The notes under the pieces were generated by a model. That model was not told where the DNA came from, ran no database searches, and was given only the letters and a program-made list of their open reading frames with translations. From positions 1-11,910 of the forward strand of contig JAQVEM010000033.1 of the NCBI GenBank assembly GCA_028697935.1: 11,910 bases of DNA, given 5' to 3'. The translations under genes were made by a program, and so were the position numbers. This DNA is from Actinomycetota bacterium. Its GTDB lineage: Bacteria > Actinomycetota > Humimicrobiia > Humimicrobiales > Humimicrobiaceae. Numbering within the stretch: position 1 is the first letter of the stretch; each line of letters starts with the position of its first letter. Below, piece after piece: positions 1-6,678 of this stretch.

Positions 1-198
1 TTTGAAAATACAAATCTTTCAAAAAAACGAGTGGGTGATATTGTAAATATTGAAATAGACATACTAGCGCGTTATGTAATAAATTTCCTGAAATCGGGTA
101 GAATTTCTAATACTTCTATTTCTGATATAAACTCCCGTGATTTAAAAGATAAAATACTAAAGGAGAAGCTAAGAGAAAATGGATTCATTGCAGAATAA
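1..198 (+). CDS. ribE: Riboflavin synthase alpha subunit, C-terminal end (partial)
   Basis: This is the last 65 codons of a gene that begins before the window. The reading frame is open from base 1 to a TAA at 196-198. The visible peptide contains KKRVGDIVNIEIDILARYV followed by a basic tail ending in GFIAE. That matches the end of the second lumazine-binding repeat of riboflavin synthase, where a 'G-D-x-V-N-x-E-x-D-x-L-A-[RK]-Y' motif is typical. The enzyme dismutates two 6,7-dimethyl-8-ribityllumazine molecules into riboflavin. The call is supported by the position immediately before ribBA and ribH, the usual rib operon order. Its 3' end overlaps the start of ribBA by 20 bp, which suggests translational coupling. 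Any FMN riboswitch or ribD would lie to the left and is not visible. Confidence 0.85.
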   Translation, partial: FENTNLSKKRVGDIVNIEIDILARYVINFLKSGRISNTSISDINSRDLKDKILKEKLRENGFIAE

Positions 199-1402
199 AA
201 GTAAATATTTTTACTCCACAGTGAATATTATTGATGATATAAAGAATGGGGAAATAATAATTATCGTTGATGATAGATCCTCTGATAATGAAGGTGTATT
301 CTTTCAGGCCGCTGAAAAAGTGACTCCTGCCTCTCTTAATTTTTTCATAACTCATGGAGGAGGACTGATTTTTCTTCCCTGTGAACAGGAAAGGTTACGT
401 CAATTAAATATACCCGTGACTATCCGGGATGCAATATCTCTTTCCAATAGTTCCGGGGCTACTGTTATTTCTATAAATGCAAAATCAGTAAAAGGAAGCG
501 GCGTATCTGTCAGTGACAGATTGAAAACAATAAAAACTTTCATAAACCCGGATACTGTACCGGAAGACCTGACTTTCCCCGGATATATATTCCCTGTCTC
601 TGCCAGCAGTGGAGGCGTCCTTATAAGAGCCAGTAATGTAGAGGCAGCAATAGATCTTACAAAAATAGCCGGATTATACCCAGCTGGAATCTTGTGCAAG
701 GTTATAAGAGAAGATGGTGAAGCAGCACATCTTATTGATTTAATAGAAATTTCAAAAAAATCTGGTCTGAAAATAATAACAATAGAAGAACTGATAAGAT
801 TCAGGAAAAGAAAGGAAAAATTGATTGAAAAAGTTGCCGAAGTAAATCTTCCTACAAAATGGGGCGAATTTAAAGCCATTACTTACAGTTCAATTATTAA
901 ACCCGAGTTTCATATTGCTTTTATTAAGGGAGATGTGAGAGGAAAAAAGGATGTGCTGGTAAGAGTACATTCACAGTGCCTCACAGGAGATACATTTGGC
1001 TCTACCAGGTGTGATTGTGGAGAACAACTGGATAAGGCATTTAAAAAGATAAATAAAAAAGGTTCCGGAGTATTACTTTATATGTCCCAGGAAGGAAGAG
1101 GAATAGGATTCTGCAATAAAATGAAAGCATACGAGCTTCAGGAAAAAGGCCTGGATACCGTTGAAGCTAATTTATACCTCGGATTTGAAGCTGACTTGAG
1201 AGATTATGGTATAGGGGCTCAGATACTCTCTGACCTTGGTCTAACCACTATACACCTTATGACTAATAATCCAAAAAAAATAGTGGGACTTGAAGGTTAT
1301 GGTCTTAAAATAACAAAGAGAATTCCACTAACAGTCCCGCCCAATAAAAACAATGTAAAATATTTAAATACAAAAAAAACTAAATTAAATCATATGTTAT
1401 AA
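179..1402 (+). CDS. ribBA: RibBA-type protein: intact GTP cyclohydrolase II with a degenerate DHBP synthase domain
   Basis: The protein has 407 residues, normal for a RibB-RibA fusion. The C-terminal GTP cyclohydrolase II domain (about 215-390) looks active: zinc ligands C267, C278 and C280, QEGRGIG at 304-310, and the D339-L-R341 catalytic segment. It would open GTP to the first riboflavin precursor in the cytoplasm. The N-terminal domain (about 15-205) aligns along its whole length with 3,4-dihydroxy-2-butanone-4-phosphate synthase but lacks its active site. The DDEDRENEGD motif reads DDRSSDNEGV (31-40). By alignment with E. coli RibB, metal ligand E38 is D36, His136 is Y136, metal ligand His153 is N153 and catalytic Glu174 is K174. 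DHBP synthase activity is therefore doubtful. AGGAG at 161-165 precedes the ATG by 13 nt, inside the ribE 3' end. ribH follows after 22 bp. Confidence 0.93.
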   Translation: MDSLQNKSKYFYSTVNIIDDIKNGEIIIIVDDRSSDNEGVFFQAAEKVTPASLNFFITHGGGLIFLPCEQERLRQLNIPVTIRDAISLSNSSGATVISINAKSVKGSGVSVSDRLKTIKTFINPDTVPEDLTFPGYIFPVSASSGGVLIRASNVEAAIDLTKIAGLYPAGILCKVIREDGEAAHLIDLIEISKKSGLKIITIEELIRFRKRKEKLIEKVAEVNLPTKWGEFKAITYSSIIKPEFHIAFIKGDVRGKKDVLVRVHSQCLTGDTFGSTRCDCGEQLDKAFKKINKKGSGVLLYMSQEGRGIGFCNKMKAYELQEKGLDTVEANLYLGFEADLRDYGIGAQILSDLGLTTIHLMTNNPKKIVGLEGYGLKITKRIPLTVPPNKNNVKYLNTKKTKLNHML

Positions 1403-1424
1403 CAAAAAATAGAAAGGGGAAGCC

Positions 1425-1892
1425 ATGAGCAAATATGAAGGTAAGCTAAACGCAGAAGAATTAAAATTTGGAATAGTTCTAAGCAGGTATAATGATTTTA
1501 TAACATCTAAATTACTTGATGGTGCGCTGGATTGTCTTAAAAGACATGGCTGCAAAGATGATAACATAGACATTGCCAGGGTACCCGGTGCATTTGAAAT
1601 TCCATCGGCAGCAAAAATTATGGCCGAATCAAAAAAATATGATGCCATAATATGTCTTGGCGCTGTTATAAAGGGCGAATCTTCACACAATCATTATATT
1701 TCTTCCGAAACAATTAAAGGTGTTGCTAAAATCAGCCTGGACACAAATATCCCGGTTGCTTTTGGTGTTATAACACCGGACAGTCTGGAACAGGCTATTG
1801 AAAGAGCTGGAACAAGGAGAGGGAATAAGGGCTGGGAAGCAGCACTGAGTGCAATTGAAATGGCAAATTTGTTTAGAGAAATAAAATCATAA
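1425..1892 (+). CDS. ribH: 6,7-dimethyl-8-ribityllumazine synthase
   Basis: This 155-residue protein is the usual size for lumazine synthase. It condenses the pyrimidine product of the GTP branch with 3,4-dihydroxy-2-butanone 4-phosphate, giving the substrate of RibE. Recognisable family signatures are VPGAFEIP (53-60), GAVIKGESSH, the RAGTRRGNKGWEAA block and a terminal AIEMANL. The catalytic His of the GD-x-x-H loop is present as the H of GESSH, although the usual H-Y-D-Y sequence reads H-N-H-Y. A strong ribosome binding site, AAAGGGGA at 1413-1420, sits 4 nt before the ATG. It follows ribBA by 22 bp and closes the visible rib operon. Unlike the RibB half of its neighbour, nothing in it looks degenerate, so the pathway is probably working and DHBP must be made somewhere. 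Confidence 0.96.
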   Translation: MSKYEGKLNAEELKFGIVLSRYNDFITSKLLDGALDCLKRHGCKDDNIDIARVPGAFEIPSAAKIMAESKKYDAIICLGAVIKGESSHNHYISSETIKGVAKISLDTNIPVAFGVITPDSLEQAIERAGTRRGNKGWEAALSAIEMANLFREIKS

Positions 1893-1919
1893 ATAAAACA
1901 AATAAGATGTTGATTTTTA

Positions 1920-1948
1920 TTTACACAAGTTTTTTTATGTTGTATACT
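1920..1948 (+). promoter_or_regulatory. Sigma-70-type promoter before the UDG-like gene
   Basis: TTTACA (1920-1925) and TATACT (1943-1948) are separated by 17 nt, each hexamer one base from consensus. The site lies in the 134-bp gap after ribH and would start transcription near 1955, giving a leader of about 70 nt before the UDG-like gene. The region is very AT-rich, which raises the chance of a fortuitous match, but spacing and both hexamers are good. Confidence 0.45.
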
Positions 1949-2026
1949 TCCAGCACAGATAAATTATTATATTTAATTTAAAAATTAATAGCAGATTATT
2001 TTATAGCAAATAATTTTTATTTTTAA

Positions 2027-2659
2027 ATGCCAATAAGTGCCAGAGAAAGTTTAAATAAATTAGAGAAAGAAGTTAGTAGCTGTAAAAAATGTCTGGATCT
2101 GGTAGAAGCCGGGTATAAGCCCGTCCCCGGTAAAGGAGCGTCCAACGCAAATATAATGCTGGTCAGTGATTCCCCGCTTACAGGTAAATTCTGGGACAAA
2201 AATATTTCACTGGAAAACAAGGAGAATGAACTGATGATAAAGGTATTTGAGAGGACAGGACTATCACTTACCAGAGACACCTACATTACCAGTCTTATTA
2301 AATGCACTCCGGGGAAAGTTCCGGAAAAAAGTGGAGATTCTTCCACAATAAAAATAAAACCACAAAAAAATCATGTGAATAACTGCATTTTGTATTTAAC
2401 CAGAGAAATTTCAATAATTACACCACACATTATTGTTTCAATGGGGCTTAATGCTTCTAACATTATTCTGGAGAAATTCTTTTCAGTGGAAAAGAAATAC
2501 AGGAATATTGAAAAAATACATATGAAGGTATTTGAAAATCCATCTTTTAAACTGGTTCCTTTTTACGACCCTTTCGATGTTATCCTTAAAAATACTCCAG
2601 ATGAAGAAACTTTTTTAAATAATTTTGAATCCCTATCAAAATTCTTAAAAATGGTCTGA
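2027..2659 (+). CDS. Family 4 uracil-DNA glycosylase homologue with 4Fe-4S cysteines but altered catalytic motifs
   Basis: A 210-residue protein with the architecture of the iron-sulfur uracil-DNA glycosylases (family 4/5). The four cluster ligands are present and correctly spaced: C19 and C22 (SCKKC), C93 (IKC) and C120. The domain run 'ANIMLV...', 'YIT-x-x-IKC' and 'ITPHIIVSMG' matches the family. The three catalytic or uracil-binding motifs are changed. The GEAPG loop reads SDSPL (47-51), the Asn of YITN is S89, and the HPS motif reads D181-P-F. The usual F-V-G-x-A-G segment is also absent. It may be a DNA-binding Fe-S protein without glycosylase activity, or it may act on a different lesion. 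The ATG has no clear Shine-Dalgarno sequence. It is transcribed apart from the rib genes if the promoter at 1920-1948 is real, and its 3' end faces the next gene 19 bp away. Confidence 0.75.
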   Translation: MPISARESLNKLEKEVSSCKKCLDLVEAGYKPVPGKGASNANIMLVSDSPLTGKFWDKNISLENKENELMIKVFERTGLSLTRDTYITSLIKCTPGKVPEKSGDSSTIKIKPQKNHVNNCILYLTREISIITPHIIVSMGLNASNIILEKFFSVEKKYRNIEKIHMKVFENPSFKLVPFYDPFDVILKNTPDEETFLNNFESLSKFLKMV

Positions 2660-2678
2660 CTGCACGAACTTTTTACTT

Positions 2679-3689
2679 CTAATCTTCAACCAGATATACT
2701 TTGATCTTTCTTCTACCGTATCTATAGCAATCCTCCATAGTTTCAAAGCAGAGGTCAATTCTATTGTTCTTTATCCAGCCACCTGTGTCAGCAGCCAGCG
2801 CTTCACCGTAACCTGGTATATAAAGCCTGGTACCCAGTGGTATAACTCTGGGATCAACAGCAACTATACCTTTTCTTGCTCTTAACCCTATCGCCGTAAT
2901 CCCATTTCCATTTATGTCATTTCCTCCTTTTCCATGGGCATAGTATGCAGTTGCAACCATATCCCATTCACCGACCAGGGTAAGACCTGGAGGCTGAACC
3001 ATTGCTATTCTTTTCTTTATTTCACTCAAGAGATTCTGGATCTCTCCTTTTTCTTTTTTTACCCTCTCAAGTAAAACTTTATTTTCCTCTATGCTCTTTA
3101 GCAGCTGCTGTTCTTCTTCCTTAATTGCATCTCTCGTATTTTCAATTTCTTTCTTTTTCTCCTCTGATTTACGAGAAATCCTATCATATTCTTCTTTTTC
3201 AAAACGTAACTGCTCTATTAGATCAGCCTGGCTTTCCATAATGTTTTTAAAAATATAAATATTATTTATAAATTCATTAAGGTCTCCAGCTGTAATTATA
3301 AGTCTGGCAATATCATCATTAGCATATTTGTATGAAAAAATAATTTTTTCTTTAAGAGCCTCCTTCTTACTTTCAATACTCCTGTTTAACTCATCTTTAG
3401 TTTTATTAAGTTCTTCAAGCTCTTTTTCAAGAATTCCAATCTGTTCATTTAATGAATTGAGTTTATTTCTTTTATTTTCAACTTCGACTTCAGAAATAAG
3501 TATTTCCTCCAGTAAATTTTCCTCCTCCTTGCTCAGCTGAGCAATTGAATTACCCAGTTCTCTCAACGTGATCGCATGTAACTCCCCGGGCAGTATAATA
3601 GGAGAAGAAATTAGTATTAAAAGTGTGACAATTATAATTGTTACACTCCTGGCTCTTCTTAAAAGATTAATTTTTAACTCTTTTAACAT
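2679..3689 (-). CDS. Secreted coiled-coil protein with C-terminal 3D (double-psi barrel) domain, cell-wall associated
   Basis: The 336-residue protein has three parts. Residues 1-39 are a basic N-terminus plus a hydrophobic stretch, with a plausible signal peptidase site after LHA. Residues about 45-230 are a long Glu/Lys-rich coiled coil resembling the N-terminal region of CwlO/PcsB-type peptidoglycan hydrolases. Residues about 243-336 form a 3D domain with its three aspartates: D279 in VDPRVIPLG, D301 in AADTGG and D312 in RIDL. The 3D fold resembles the lytic transglycosylase MltA, so a role in peptidoglycan turnover outside the cytoplasmic membrane is likely. Unlike several neighbours, its key residues are all present. 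The start is the ATG at 3687-3689, with only a weak upstream AAAG. It lies 340 bp downstream of the DUF1287 gene and probably has its own promoter. Confidence 0.85.
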   Translation of the reverse strand: MLKELKINLLRRARSVTIIIVTLLILISSPIILPGELHAITLRELGNSIAQLSKEEENLLEEILISEVEVENKRNKLNSLNEQIGILEKELEELNKTKDELNRSIESKKEALKEKIIFSYKYANDDIARLIITAGDLNEFINNIYIFKNIMESQADLIEQLRFEKEEYDRISRKSEEKKKEIENTRDAIKEEEQQLLKSIEENKVLLERVKKEKGEIQNLLSEIKKRIAMVQPPGLTLVGEWDMVATAYYAHGKGGNDINGNGITAIGLRARKGIVAVDPRVIPLGTRLYIPGYGEALAADTGGWIKNNRIDLCFETMEDCYRYGRRKIKVYLVED

Positions 3690-3855
3690 TTACTTTAATA
3701 TTGTTACAAAATTATTGTAATTTAATTTTCATTATTCCTGTTTTTTACAAAGTAAATATAAAAATTAAATACATTGACCAATAGATTTATAATACAAAGT
3801 CATATTAAAGTAATATTTTAATATATTTGCCTTTATTTTTATAGAACTAATTAAT

Positions 3856-3885
3856 TTGACATACTTTTAGAAAATAATTTATAAA
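3856..3885 (+). promoter_or_regulatory. Orphan plus-strand promoter-like sequence
   Basis: A consensus TTGACA at 3856-3861 is followed after 18 nt by TATAAA at 3880-3885. No plus-strand gene follows, so a transcript from here would run antisense into the 3' end of the DUF1287 gene. In DNA this AT-rich, a -10 match is cheap; the perfect -35 is the only unusual part. Confidence 0.25.
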
Positions 3886-3980
3886 ACACAAAACCGGATA
3901 ATCTCTTAAGTTTTATTATTACTGTCAGTATTTCAGCGGGTATAAATTGAAATCATAAATTAATCTCACACTGGCAAAAT

Positions 3981-4001
3981 AATTATATCGTGCGATAAAT
4001 T
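3981..4001. repeat. 21-bp near-palindrome in gap
   Basis: AATT-a-TATCG-TG-CGATA-AATT is an inverted repeat of 9 bp per arm with one extra A in the left arm. It could be a repressor-type operator or part of a weak transcript end just downstream of the DUF1287 stop. It lacks a GC-rich stem or a clean T-run, so an intrinsic terminator is not well supported. Confidence 0.3.
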
Positions 4002-4029
4002 AATCATATTTATTATTTCTTATCAATTG

Positions 4030-4806
4030 TCAATCACTAAATCTATAATGCCCCGTTATAATATTATCTTTTAGAATATTCTTCTCAACTGTATAGCCGG
4101 GGTCAATATAATTGTAAATAACTTTTGGGATTCCGTCTCTTGTTGTGCTATCTGAAATAATACCAACATTATCAGTATATCCATCCCGGTCCATATCAAA
4201 GAAAACAATATCACCGGGGAGCCATTGTTCCAGACTACTGTCTGAAACATTAAATATTACATCCATTTGCTTTGCGTTCCTTTTAAAAAAAACTTCAAGA
4301 TTCTGGATTCTTCTATAATCAATATCCGGGTCACATACAGTCTGACCCCAGATTTTTTTTAATGGATACTCGTTAAAGTTTTCCTTTATATCTTCGTATA
4401 CCAGTTCTCTTAAATCAAAACCTGCCTCCATAAAAGCTCTCGCTATAATATCAGTGCTAATAGCCAGATCTTCCGGTGGGTCCCCTCCGGGGTAGTAATT
4501 TACTTCATTTTCATCCAGAAATATATTTCTTGCAGGTTTCTCGAGCTGTTTTAGAGCACCAAGTAGAATATCTTTCTGGTCGTTTATTCCGTCATTATCT
4601 TTATCTGCAGTAATACCAGTATTATCCATATTAATTAATCTGTATCTCGGAAGTTTATCTGCAAGTGCTGTTGGAGGTTTATACTCTTTCTTAAATGAAA
4701 TTTCTTTCACACTCATAATCACTGCTATTATTATAAGAAGAATTAATATAATAATTAACAGGTGTTTAATATTAAATCTTTTTTTATTTTTTTCTAAGTC
4801 TTCCAA
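4030..4806 (-). CDS. Membrane-anchored DUF1287 protein with missing catalytic residues and two EF-hand-like loops
   Basis: The 258-residue protein has a basic N-terminus and one hydrophobic segment (about 15-31), so the rest should be outside the membrane. Residues about 100-256 match DUF1287, a family placed near the NlpC/P60-type cysteine peptidases: YYPGGDPP (104-111), NLEVFF (169-174), W-x-PGDIV and the final GHYRF. The usual Cys of the G-V-C-T-D motif is S117, the His of HIGIVSD is N213, and the His of IHN is Y231, so peptidase activity looks lost. Two calcium-loop patterns are present: D68-x-D-x-D-G-I-x-D with D79, and D204-x-D-x-D-G-Y-x-D. The start is a TTG at 4804-4806, because a stop codon lies four codons upstream and the next ATG would delete the membrane segment. 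It follows the antiporter-like gene by 28 bp, probably as the last gene of that operon. Confidence 0.75.
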   Translation of the reverse strand: MEDLEKNKKRFNIKHLLIIILILLIIIAVIMSVKEISFKKEYKPPTALADKLPRYRLINMDNTGITADKDNDGINDQKDILLGALKQLEKPARNIFLDENEVNYYPGGDPPEDLAISTDIIARAFMEAGFDLRELVYEDIKENFNEYPLKKIWGQTVCDPDIDYRRIQNLEVFFKRNAKQMDVIFNVSDSSLEQWLPGDIVFFDMDRDGYTDNVGIISDSTTRDGIPKVIYNYIDPGYTVEKNILKDNIITGHYRFSD

Positions 4807-4834
4807 GATTACAAGAAGTTAAAATGAAGATATT

Positions 4835-6328
4835 TTAAAAATTAAACTCTGTTATTTCAAAATTCAAAAAAGGTATATCAATATTTATTATTCTAAGAAA
4901 GCATAATACGGCTGCAATTATTATAACAAAAGAATAAAAAGTAATGTAAACATATAAAAACCTGGAAAATACAATTTTTTGCGCTGTTTCCACTGCAGGC
5001 CTTTCAAAAATCCGAAAAATAATTCTAAAAATATTCAAAAAGAAAAATACAAGAGCTGCCAGCACTATTATGAGTATTACAAGATTTAGTGCTCCCATAT
5101 TTAAAAAATCTTTTATGTTAAAATACTTTAAAAAAGGTTTTACATAATAAATAATTCCTGACCATGACAGAAATATTATTACTAAATTAACACCTATATA
5201 CTTATTCCTCCTTCCGAGCCCTCTAATACTGTCTATATGATCCGTTGTTGTTTTTTTACCAATATTGCTAAAAACTATATACAGGGGCATAAAACTGACC
5301 ATTATTAGAAAAATATCCATAAAATTAAACCAGTTCATTGAAACTATTGATATAATTCCTGTTGAAGACATTGAAATATTGAGTAAGAAAAGACCGGTAA
5401 AAGATAGAAAAAGAAATGACATTATTCTTCTTATACTTTTCGTCTTAATTGCACCGGTATTTCCTGCAATCAGACAGATAAAGGTTGCCACTATAAAAAT
5501 TGCTGACAGGAAAACATTATTTTTTTCTAAAAAATAGTTATAAAGAACATTCATCTTTAAAAGAACAAGAATTCCTGCAGGAAAATACAAAAACCATATA
5601 ACTGCTCCGGCTACAGAATCACTTCTTTTCATCAGTTTTATATATGGTCCCTGAAATGGAAACAGGAAAAGATGCTGATAAAGCGCAAATCCAAAAACAA
5701 TCAGCCCCATAACAATTAAAGGATTTTCAATATATTCCAGCTTTAAAATTTGACTGAAATCTTTAGAACTAGTGGCACCAAAAAATAATGAAAAGCCAGA
5801 TAAAAATAAAATAACAGTCAGTGCTGCCCTCAAAAAATATTCAATAATATACGGACTTATCTTATAAACTTTTAAATTAAGGACGGATACCAGCTGGAAT
5901 ATTGATAATATAAATAAAGAAAAACTTGTGAAGATTAAAAGGAAATTTCTGCTTATAATTATAAATAAACAACAGATAACTGAAAATGTTAATAGAATAA
6001 GTATTCTAATAAAATTTTCATTATCCTTATGATACAGATAAATAAATATTAATAAATTTGCTGCACTAAATATCATAATGCAGGACTCTATCACCTGAAT
6101 TACCCCGAAGGAAATAAGGTAATTAGAAATATCCCCCTCTGAAATATAAATATTAATATTTATAAAAAAAGCTAAAATAAAAAAAACCAGAACCAGTGCC
6201 ATAAGATACTTTCTTATAGTTTTACTCCTGGACATTACAAAAAAAGCTAAAATAAAAATTACTATAAACAGAACAATTATGCTTTGAAATGGGTTTAATT
6301 TTTCACCAATATTTAATAAAAAGTTCAT
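4835..6328 (-). CDS. Single NuoL/M/N-like antiporter-type subunit of a complex I relative
   Basis: A 497-residue, very hydrophobic protein with roughly 13-14 membrane segments, the size and plan of the NuoL/M/N and Mrp antiporter family. Family marks remain: KSIRRIMSF...SFTG (297-312) corresponds to the canonical D-I-K-R-x-L-A-Y-S-S segment, PF at 224-225 follows TM7, and DSIRGLG (366-372) resembles the conserved D-x-x-G-L-G loop. The coupling residues are missing. No Glu or Asp occurs between residues 105 and 162, where the TM5 Glu belongs (aligned residue S137). There is no Lys in TM7 (205-226; aligned residue H219), and the usual PFH reads PFQ. K397 or K401 could replace the TM12 Lys. It starts 2 bp after nuoK. 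Which of L, M or N it descends from cannot be told by eye. Confidence 0.75.
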   Translation of the reverse strand: MNFLLNIGEKLNPFQSIIVLFIVIFILAFFVMSRSKTIRKYLMALVLVFFILAFFININIYISEGDISNYLISFGVIQVIESCIMIFSAANLLIFIYLYHKDNENFIRILILLTFSVICCLFIIISRNFLLIFTSFSLFILSIFQLVSVLNLKVYKISPYIIEYFLRAALTVILFLSGFSLFFGATSSKDFSQILKLEYIENPLIVMGLIVFGFALYQHLFLFPFQGPYIKLMKRSDSVAGAVIWFLYFPAGILVLLKMNVLYNYFLEKNNVFLSAIFIVATFICLIAGNTGAIKTKSIRRIMSFLFLSFTGLFLLNISMSSTGIISIVSMNWFNFMDIFLIMVSFMPLYIVFSNIGKKTTTDHIDSIRGLGRRNKYIGVNLVIIFLSWSGIIYYVKPFLKYFNIKDFLNMGALNLVILIIVLAALVFFFLNIFRIIFRIFERPAVETAQKIVFSRFLYVYITFYSFVIIIAAVLCFLRIINIDIPFLNFEITEFNF

Positions 6329-6330
6329 GA

Positions 6331-6678
6331 TTAAAAATTATCCTTATCCTCACCCCACCAGTCACTTACCGTGATCCTGAACATCCTGAGGTCTTTATAA
6401 AATTTCTCTTCATCAAGTGGATCTCTAACCAGATAAATATAGTAAACCAGGCAAAACATTATTAAATAAATAACAATAGTTCCTGTAATTATAAAGATTT
6501 TATCCCATAACAACTGCTGGTATAAAAACATTGAAAAATTTAAAAAATTTAAAATTGCAGAAACCATTATAAAATGAAATGAGATAATTATTGATAAAAG
6601 CTCCCTATTGTAAAATATTCCAAAAATTCCAATTAAAAAAAATATAATATTAATATAAATAATTATCTGTAAACTCAT
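6331..6678 (-). CDS. nuoK: NuoK-like subunit lacking both membrane glutamates
   Basis: A 115-residue protein with three membrane segments (about 3-22, 28-50, 60-84), matching NuoK in length, topology and position. The pattern F-F-L-I-G-I-F-G-I-F-Y-N-R-E-L-L (13-28) corresponds to the canonical 'LFTIGLxGVLxRRNLI', and LNFLNFSMF corresponds to the 'NAVNLNF' region. The two conserved Glu essential for proton transfer in E. coli NuoK (E36 and E72) align with H35 and L72. There is no acidic residue between E26 and D59 or between D59 and D86. A 30-residue charged tail after R85 is longer than usual. The start codon overlaps the nuoJ stop (ATGA at 6675-6678), a typical coupled arrangement. Identification rests on topology plus operon position as much as on sequence. 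Confidence 0.72.
   Translation of the reverse strand: MSLQIIIYINIIFFLIGIFGIFYNRELLSIIISFHFIMVSAILNFLNFSMFLYQQLLWDKIFIITGTIVIYLIMFCLVYYIYLVRDPLDEEKFYKDLRMFRITVSDWWGEDKDNF

Larger units (their letters stand above)
3690..4029. other. 340-bp AT-rich non-coding gap
   Basis: No gene is supported here. The gap separates the 3' end of the DUF1287 gene from the start of the coiled-coil/3D gene, both on the minus strand, so it should hold the end of one transcript and the promoter of the next. No convincing GC-rich terminator hairpin is present. It holds a near-perfect plus-strand promoter pattern (3856-3885) and a 21-bp near-palindrome (3981-4001), both listed separately. No minus-strand promoter stands out from the AT background. 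Confidence 0.6.

Noticed and set aside
400..879. Long open frame on the minus strand inside ribBA, and similar frames opposite ribH, the UDG homologue and the 3D gene.
   Set aside because: Their products show no family resemblance, they lack ribosome binding sites, and they lie opposite clearly recognisable genes.
1885..1935. All-A/T hairpin (AAATAAAA with TTTTATTT) followed by a T-run after ribH, considered as a terminator.
   Set aside because: The stem has no G-C pairs and a long loop, and it overlaps the better-supported promoter for the next gene.
2640..2700. Possible bidirectional terminator between the convergent UDG-like and 3D genes.
   Set aside because: Only 19 bp separate the stops, and no stable inverted repeat could be found there.
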